Part shown: piece after piece, positions 57,574 through 64,000 of the stretch
Numbering within the stretch: the stretch's first letter is position 1
Layout: every line of letters starts with the position of its first letter
Notes under the pieces: model-generated
Told to the model about the DNA's origin: nothing
The model's database searches: none
The model's input: only the letters and a program-made list of their open reading frames with translations
Made by a program: the position numbers and the translations under genes
DNA from: Ursus arctos
Lineage: Eukaryota; Chordata; Mammalia; Carnivora; Ursidae
Direction: 5' to 3'
Assembly: GCF_023065955.2 (NCBI RefSeq)
Contig: NW_026622930.1
Coordinates: forward strand, 21,119,449 to 21,183,448
Length of the DNA stretch: 64,000 bases

Positions 57574-57714
57574 GACCCTTAAAGTTTTTTTGGACCCTTT
57601 AAGTCTATTACTACTCTTACTCACCCAGATACTTTGCCCTCCAGTGACACCATTTGACAGTATTTCAGTACATCCTCCCATTTCATATCTTGACCCTTTG
57701 GTAATGCTTTTTTC

Positions 57715-57816
57715 TTCTTTTCTTTTCTTTTCTTTTCTTTTCTTTTCTTTTCTTTACTTTTCTCCTTCTTCTTCTTCTTCTTCTTCTTCTTCTTCTTCTT
57801 CTTCTTCTTCTTCTTT
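57715..57816. repeat. (TTTTC)n then (TTC)16 polypyrimidine tract
   Basis: About 40 nt of CTTTT units, a short junction (TTACTTTTCTCC), then 16 perfect TTC units at 57766-57813. The tract is all pyrimidine except for one A. It is the reason for a Ser-rich + frame here, which is not a gene. Confidence 0.96.
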
Positions 57817-58180
57817 TCTGTTTAGAATTCCATCTTCAGCTACTGGTGAACTAATTATTTCTTAAAGCTCAACTTATGTGTCACCTACTCTGAAATATTG
57901 CCTGGTCTTTTTCCAACCTCTGTCTAGACCAATGAAGACAATTCTGACCCAATATTTCCTAAATCCTGTTTTCTCCTTTATGAGGTCATGTATTCACATG
58001 CTTTCCACTTCTCCTGTCTTGCATTTCACATTTCTCTCTCATGGGCACAGATGTAACCCCTGCAACAAATTTTTTTCTTCTCTTTCTTTCTGTTCCAAGG
58101 TTTGCCCTCAGAAACATCTCTACTTCCCTTTCCTTTTTACCTCCTCATTCATAAACTGCAAATAATATGATTAACTTAAT

Positions 58181-59179
58181 AGTTCCAAAAACAAATAATC
58201 CTTAGTTGTGATGAATGTATGGAAACCATGCAAATGAAGTCTTCTGTCTTAAGGAAAAAAATCAAGTCTTAAAGTGAAGTCATGTATCAGGAAGAGTCTG
58301 AAGCATTTGTGGGAGATACATAGGAGTCTCTGCTATGTCCATTTTCATCCAAATAAACATCCTTTCTGAAACACTAGCACCTAAGGTAAATTGAAAATGA
58401 TTTCTTATTCATTTGCAGTATTTTTCTCTTATTATTAAGTTTTTTAAATGTATATTTATTTTGGCAACGCAAACCCCATATTTTCAACCAAAGTATTACT
58501 TTAAATATGCATTATCATCTATCCAAGGGACAACATCATTTTTAAGTGGGAAATTATGCTCTAAATTTCAAACAACTGACTTATAGATTCAGTTAAACAT
58601 GTTAGTAAGTATGGAACTGCCTTTTTGTAATATTTTTGATTATTAGATCTCATGACTTGTATTAGTATTGGACACGTTTTTTTTTTTAACAAGTATGGCC
58701 TCTAGTTCTTGCTTTGTAGAGCATCTTTAAAATATTTGATGCTTTTTTTTTACAAACAGAAGTAATGATATCAGTTGATTTTCAATGACCAAAAATAAAT
58801 TCCATATAGAAAAAAATAGATTTCAGTTGAGTTATGTCTTATTAAGGGATAAAGTGAATTTTTGTGAATGAACCCTGATGCCAATGCTACTGCTTCTGAC
58901 ATAGAACATAGAACATAGCTGTTTATAACTTGTATTTTCTGACATGTAGATGTAGGTTCCTTTCGAACCAACACCACTAAATTATGGACCTAAAATGAAA
59001 TATTAGCAGTGGAATGGAAACTGTGTCTTGAAAATAAGTCAAACTGGGAAATAGGTTTTAGATTTGATCTAGATTATAAATATCTTATTGAGCTATTGTT
59101 CTGCAGACTTTTAAGAAACCTGGTGTAGGCTGCTGCTGCTTCCCCCCCCCCCAAAAAAAAAAAACCATTGATACCTATA
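58181..59179. other. Intronic sequence, nothing recognised
   Basis: AT-rich; no exon or named repeat. Ends with the C11/A12 tract. Confidence 0.45.
59142..59164. repeat. C11-A12 homopolymer junction
   Basis: Eleven C (59142-59152) directly followed by twelve A (59153-59164). A place where sequencing or assembly errors are likely. Confidence 0.93.
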
Positions 59180-59350
59180 GAGTATCTCAGACCTTTGCTA
59201 CTCACTCCATGGACCAGTAGCATTTACATTACCTGAGGTTTTGTTAGACATGTAGGATCTTATTCCCCATCCTAGATCTCCTGAATTCAGATCTGCATTT
59301 TAAGATTTCTAAGTGATTCACATACACATTAAAGTATGAGAAGCACTGCC
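59180..59350 (+). mobile_element. MER5A-like hAT MITE
   Basis: 'ctactcactccatggaccagtagcatttacattacctgaggttttgttagacatgtaggatctta', then 'tcctgaattcagatctgcattttaagatttctaagtgattcacatacacattaaagtatgagaagcactg'. This follows the MER5A order, including the GAGAAGCACTG terminal repeat. Confidence 0.78.
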
Positions 59351-59489
59351 TTAGACTAGTGGAGTATTATGCTCCCTCACTAGAGAAAGATGGGAAGCCT
59401 CCTTGTAAAAATGGTTTGGGGGAGTTTCACGTACCACATGAACAAACTTTCTGATGCAAAACCAAGGTATTAATGAGTAGACGCACTTG

Positions 59490-59565
59490 GAATTACGTTG
59501 TTTTAAATCTGGAAGGAACCTCAGGAGATGATCTAGTCCCACCCTATCTCTCTAGAATTAGAAAT
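59490..59565 (-). repeat. MIR-like fragment
   Basis: ATCTGGAAGGAACCTCAGGA, then 'gatgatctagtcccaccctatctc' resembles a common MIR-type edge ('ctggaagggaccttagagatcatctagtcc'). Confidence 0.5.
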
Positions 59566-62500
59566 CTAATTCTCCCAAAAGAAAAGTTAAATATTTATTG
59601 AATAAAATTTATTGTTGCTTGAGATCATAGCCCACTTAGTATGGTCTAGAATAATTTATACCACTTAATGACTGACTAGATATAGAGGAGAAGGACATTC
59701 CATACTTTGTGCTTTTAATTTTACCGATGAAGTTTCTTTCCCCCAAATTCAGTGAACTCTTCACGCTGTCATGGAGACATTCTCCTAAATCTCTTATTTT
59801 CGTGGGAGTTGTATCTGTTTATACTTTTAACATTCAGAGTACACATCCTTTCTTTGGTTATCAAACGTGAGAGCCACTGCTTTGAATGACTGAGATCAGT
59901 AGCTTAATTTTACTTTTTAGGCAGAGTTTTCCTGACATTTATTAATATAAAGATGACTGATGGAATTTGAGTTTTGGATATGATTCAGAACCGTGATCTT
60001 TAATTCTTTCAAAATTTCTTAGCAGACCAGACTTCTCTGTCTACTGCTTAGCTCCCTCTATCACTTTGTACGGGTGTTGTTTTATTTCTTTGCATTCCCT
60101 AACAGGCTGATGCCTCCTCCGTGCTAGGTCCTGCATCCTGACCTTTCGTGATAACTAGTTACAATTTCTCCTGTTCAGCAAACTGTCAAACCCCCAAGTT
60201 CAATTTTTACCTTCTCTCCAAAAATCTCTCTGTGTGGGTGATCAATTATAACAGTTAATCTTTTGGGGATTCTTTTGCATTCACTCCATGTCTGTGAGGG
60301 AATGGCACTATTTATGTTTCATATTTTATTTGCCTTTAATCCTGTTGAGATTTCTGTATATTTTTTTGGTGGCTCTCCTTGATTCACTACAGTTACTAAA
60401 CTTCATTAAATATTTTTGGATGTAGAATATTTTTAAAGTATTGTATCTCGGCAATAAATGCAAGATATTTAAGTTTTCATTTAATTATAATTATCATGTC
60501 CTAATTTTTAATGTTTTTGGAACTTAGATTGAGCTGTTTGGACCTATAATACTACAATTCATGTGGTTCAGTGCTAGAGGTAAGCAGTTAGTCCGTTGGC
60601 CCTTTATTTGTGAAGATTTAGTGGGTAACTTTTTGTTCCTCTTTTTTTGGATAATATTTTTTAAGTTGAAATTTTATAAATCTAAGAAGGTCTAAATTGT
60701 TAGTGAGAGAATTAAACAGCTTGCTCTCCTCTCTTCCTGCCAGGCAGTCAGCCCCACTCATCTGTTTAGTTACTGAGGCTTATGGATAAGCTGAGCATGT
60801 TCTAGGTCCTTCTGTCACTTTGGACATGGTTAATCCTCCCCTGAGAGTCTGACCCTAGATAAGGAGCAGAAGATGGTGATTTGGAATTACCTATGACATT
60901 CTCTTCTCTCTGGGCACCTGCATGACTGCTGTTATTTTTCTAACCAGAAAGAATTGACACCACTGGTTAATATCATTTGTCTTTGTCAGCTTGTAGTAAG
61001 TTTTAAAGTAAATTTTGCCTCATTTAAGGAAGAAGAAAAAAATAAACATTCTTAAGGTATTGGAAAGGCCAGGAGTTTAAGATGAGTTTGTATTTATATT
61101 TATTGGTCTGTGGAGTTTAGTACAAAAGTTCTGTGTTAATGGTTTCAAAATGAGATGATACTACATATAGTCATAGGTCATAGTACTTGTTCTAATCGAA
61201 TATACAAAAGTTGTGGGATTATTTATTACTCTCCTGTTAGGGTAGATTTGTGCTGTGATGGAGAAATAGGAAAGACATTGCATTATTATTTTTTTCACAT
61301 TAATATCTTAATGGAAATAATATATTTCACATCTATTAAAAATATGTCTGTGTTTTAAAATTCTGTGGCAAATATTTAAACTAAATTTATATTTCTAACA
61401 TTGGTTATTTATTTTTAAGGAATAAAAAAATGCAAGAAAAGATTTCTGACCCACTAATTCATCATATTTAACATCTTTCATTTAATAGGAATGCAGTATT
61501 TCATAAAATTATTTTGAGCTTCAAAGTGGATTCATGGTAAAGAGACATCAGTAGTACAGTAAAGGGGTGCAAAGTCACAAAGTAATAGTTATATAGTAAG
61601 GTATTAAATATATTGATAGTTGGGTTTTGGAATTGCACTGTTTTGGAATTACACACACATAAAAAGAAATATGTTGGTTTTTTTTGTCACCCAGGTGCAT
61701 GTCATGATGTAGAGCTTTTTGTTACGCTTGCCTTTAAATATCTTAGACAAGGTGTGTTTGCTATGATCTTATCTATACCTGAGCCAACTAATGTGAGAAA
61801 TTTAATTTCCTGAAGATTGAAGCTACGTAGCATTCAGCTCTCTTCCTGAGTAACTTAAGTGAGAATATATGTCTGCCAAACTGTTTTCTATCATTCATAA
61901 ATATAAAACAGTATAAAACAATGAACTTAATTTGCTAATGCAACAGCATGTGGAAGGGTTAGGATAGAATGGATGGTTGAAATTTTCAAGATTGTCATGC
62001 CTTGTATTCAGTATCACAGACTTGCTTTGTTACTTGGTATGTTTGTTCCTCTTGTCCTTTTCCTTAAATTATATGACTTTTTAAAAGGAATATAGTTGGG
62101 GAAGTCACTAATATCAATCTATCATCTTTTGACTCTATCATATATAAATTTTAATTATAAATGCATAAGTTAAGAATGCTTTCACTTTAAAATATTTTAG
62201 TATATTAACCATTTTAGAAAAGAACTTCCTTGGCCTCTAATATATCTGTTATATTATACATAAAGTATATATAAGTATATGTGCACACGCAATCCCCAAA
62301 GTACCCTAGTATTGTTTAAGCTGCTCAAAACCTGAAGTTTTTAATGTATGTACTCTAAGAATCTGACATATATTCGGCATGTTTTTGAACATTTGTGTTA
62401 TTTAAATACAGTTGCATCTGTTATACAGATGAGTGGAATTTGGGAATAATACTCCAATATGTAGCAGTTTGAATAACCTAGAAATCTTGCTGCTTTCCTG

Positions 62501-62599
62501 GCCCTCTAACTCTAGCTCTGCCCTCTCCTACTTGAGATCACTGTAAATTCACTTGCTCATTTCATTTCAGTGATACATCCAACTGTACCTTAATGTAGT
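59566..62599. other. Intronic sequence, 3.0 kb, nothing recognised
   Basis: AT-rich with no exon, RNA gene or named repeat that I can support. Confidence 0.45.
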
Positions 62600-62728
62600 T
62601 TAGTCTCCTCCTACTTGGCCTGTGAATAACTTGAGGGTAAGAAGCATTTCTTATCCATCATTGTATCTCTAGTGCCTAGTGTATTGTGAAGTTTCATAGT
62701 AGTTTCTTGATGAATGTTTTGGGATAAT
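62600..62728 (+). repeat. L2 3' end
   Basis: 'cctcctacttggcctgtgaataacttgagggtaagaagcatttcttatcc', TCATTGTATCTCTAGTGCCT, 'gtattgtgaagtttcatagtagtttcttgatgaatg'. Sense L2 3'-end order. Confidence 0.75.
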
Positions 62729-62960
62729 TATGTTTGCTGAGAAAATCTCTACCTTATGATTCCTTTATCTTTAACTCTTGGTCTTTTTTTCTTGGATCCA
62801 TCTAATGTCTGCCTTCAAAAGGATTTGATATAATTCAGCCTTGAGGGTGAGGAGATGTATAGATGAAATTACAATAAAGTATCAGAGAGTTCTAATGAAT
62901 TTACTAAAGCTATCTGGTTTAGTTATTCCAAAGCTTTATAAAGCAAGGTCTCCTTTCACT

Positions 62961-62994
62961 CATTCATTCATTCATTCATTCATTCATTCATTCA
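62961..62994. repeat. (CATT)8.5 microsatellite
   Basis: Eight and a half perfect CATT units. Confidence 0.96.
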
Positions 62995-64000
62995 TACCAA
63001 AGTAGAAACAGAATGATCACTTTATTATTATTTCTAAACCGTCTTTGGGAAATATTTCTAGTATTTTAATCCTTTCTATTTCCTGTCATCAACTAATAAG
63101 AATGAAGGGTTCCCATGAGCTTCCCATATGATGCCTTAATCTAATCTTACTATTGGGGAAATAACATGTAACAAATATGAAAGTTTGTTTAGTATAAAGA
63201 CATTTGTTATCATAGGTTTAAGAACTATTTCAAAGAGCTTCTTGCCAAACCTAATGCTATTAAGTCAGTAAATAATGTTGATTTCATTTATTTTAATTAC
63301 ACAGAAATGGAACAGGCTAGTGAATAATTGAATTCATACATTCTTCACACTTTTGACAAGGCAGTTTTTACAACGAGGACAAAGTAGTAGAGAGCTGACA
63401 ATTAAGGTCATATGGATTCTGGACTAGACAATCGAGACCAGGGAGCATAAGGATTAGGAGAAATTCTGCAGACCTCATGAAGGAGTTACTGATCATCTAG
63501 AAACATTTTTTGTTGTTTTAAGTAAAATTAATATAATATTTAATACTTGTTCTAGCCAGCCTGGAGTTTAGGGAAGCATGCATTTTGGTAGAGGAAAATA
63601 TTTAATGATGAGGTTAAATTGAAACCATGACAAGTCTGTATTTTATAAAAGAGCTGATTGGAGAACCGACATAGATAGTCAGATAGAGACTTAGTCTATT
63701 AAAAGTGAAACTAGAATAAGATAAAGCAACTATCAGAAAGAGAAAAAGATAAATAAATGATTTAAGTCTTTTCATAGAGGCATAAAAAAGTTCTTGCTAA
63801 TTCCTAGGCTATATATATTTTTTACCTGTCACATGGAAAAAATCTATTATGGATTTATGTTTTTCAAAGAATAGGACATGTCATCAGGTAATAGCAAGCA
63901 TCCAGTGGTCAAAGGTTTATTTTCAAGCATGAGTAGAATCTCATTTCTGGGGAGAATTCACTCGAACCTTTTCAGCTTCTAACTGGTTAACATCATACAT
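62995..64000. other. Intronic sequence to window end
   Basis: No exon, RNA gene or named repeat recognised. Confidence 0.45.

Larger units (their letters stand above)
56110..58180 (+). mobile_element. Long L2 LINE, sense, with two nested SINEs
   Basis: L2-like CT-rich wording continues on both sides of two inserted Can-SINEs: 'gtgctaaagtctgctctgtccaaacc', 'tgtagcacttgacattgatggctgctctc', 'cttatggtttaaatatccaaatggtgatgacttctagccacaacctcttcc', 'gcttggatatcctacaaatagctcaaatgc', 'ccaatctagaaacctccagg', 'aaagctcaacttatgtgtcacctactctgaaatattgcc'. This order parallels the L2 reverse-transcriptase end through the 3' region. No long frame survives. Roughly 1.7 kb of L2 after removing the insertions. 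Confidence 0.6.

Noticed and set aside
57590..57865. 91-codon frame with a Ser run
   Set aside because: The Ser run is simply the (TTC)n microsatellite read in one frame.
1..64000. CRISPR arrays, operons, prokaryotic elements or a novel defence or mobile system
   Set aside because: No direct-repeat/spacer array and no dense coding. The sequence is ordinary mammalian intron with known classes of retroelement and DNA transposon.

Overview
This is 64 kb of mammalian nuclear DNA, almost all intronic. It is AT-rich, has no dense coding, and is full of mammalian interspersed repeats. Twelve complete tRNA-derived Can-SINEs, plus one cut by the left edge, place it in Carnivora. The wording of the youngest SINE copies, together with the absence of the dog- and cat-type SINE forms, points to an arctoid caniform, most likely a bear. 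That species call is inference from remembered SINE wording.

Only two coding exons are supported, both on the + strand. Exon A (4054-4113, 20 codons) and exon B (17686-17878, 64 codons plus 1 nt) join in frame. Together they encode a coiled-coil segment that I recognise as the C-terminal third of the centrosomal/centriolar protein CEP128. They are separated by a 13.6 kb intron. I found neither the preceding nor the following exon, so at least 46 kb to the right of exon B, and the first 4 kb, are also intron.

Region by region: 1-4 kb holds Can-SINEs and MIRs. 4-17.7 kb (the intron between the two exons) holds L2 fragments, a MaLR LTR, an old antisense L1 (12.8-15.0 kb), an ERVL-type LTR and a carnivore-type L1 3' end. 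18-32 kb holds L2, a hAT-type DNA transposon, a second antisense L1 (19.8-21.7 kb), an LTR with an internal 71-bp tandem duplication, two Can-SINEs, and a pair of diverged unclassified repeats 9 kb apart. 32-48 kb is mostly old unrecognisable sequence with L2, MIR, a hAT MITE, a sense L1 3' end and a (TG)(CG) tract. 48-64 kb has a sense L1 with nested SINE and (TA)31, an L1 3' UTR, L2 fragments, a long L2 with two nested SINEs and a TTTTC/TTC tract, and a MER5A-like element.

I see no operon, CRISPR array, RNA gene, CpG-island promoter or second gene, and no undescribed biological system. The points worth checking are local: the 71-bp duplication, possible non-B DNA tracts, an open frame past the exon B donor, the diverged repeat pair, and recent SINE insertions with perfect target-site duplications. 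All repeat family names come from recall of consensus wording, not from a database search.
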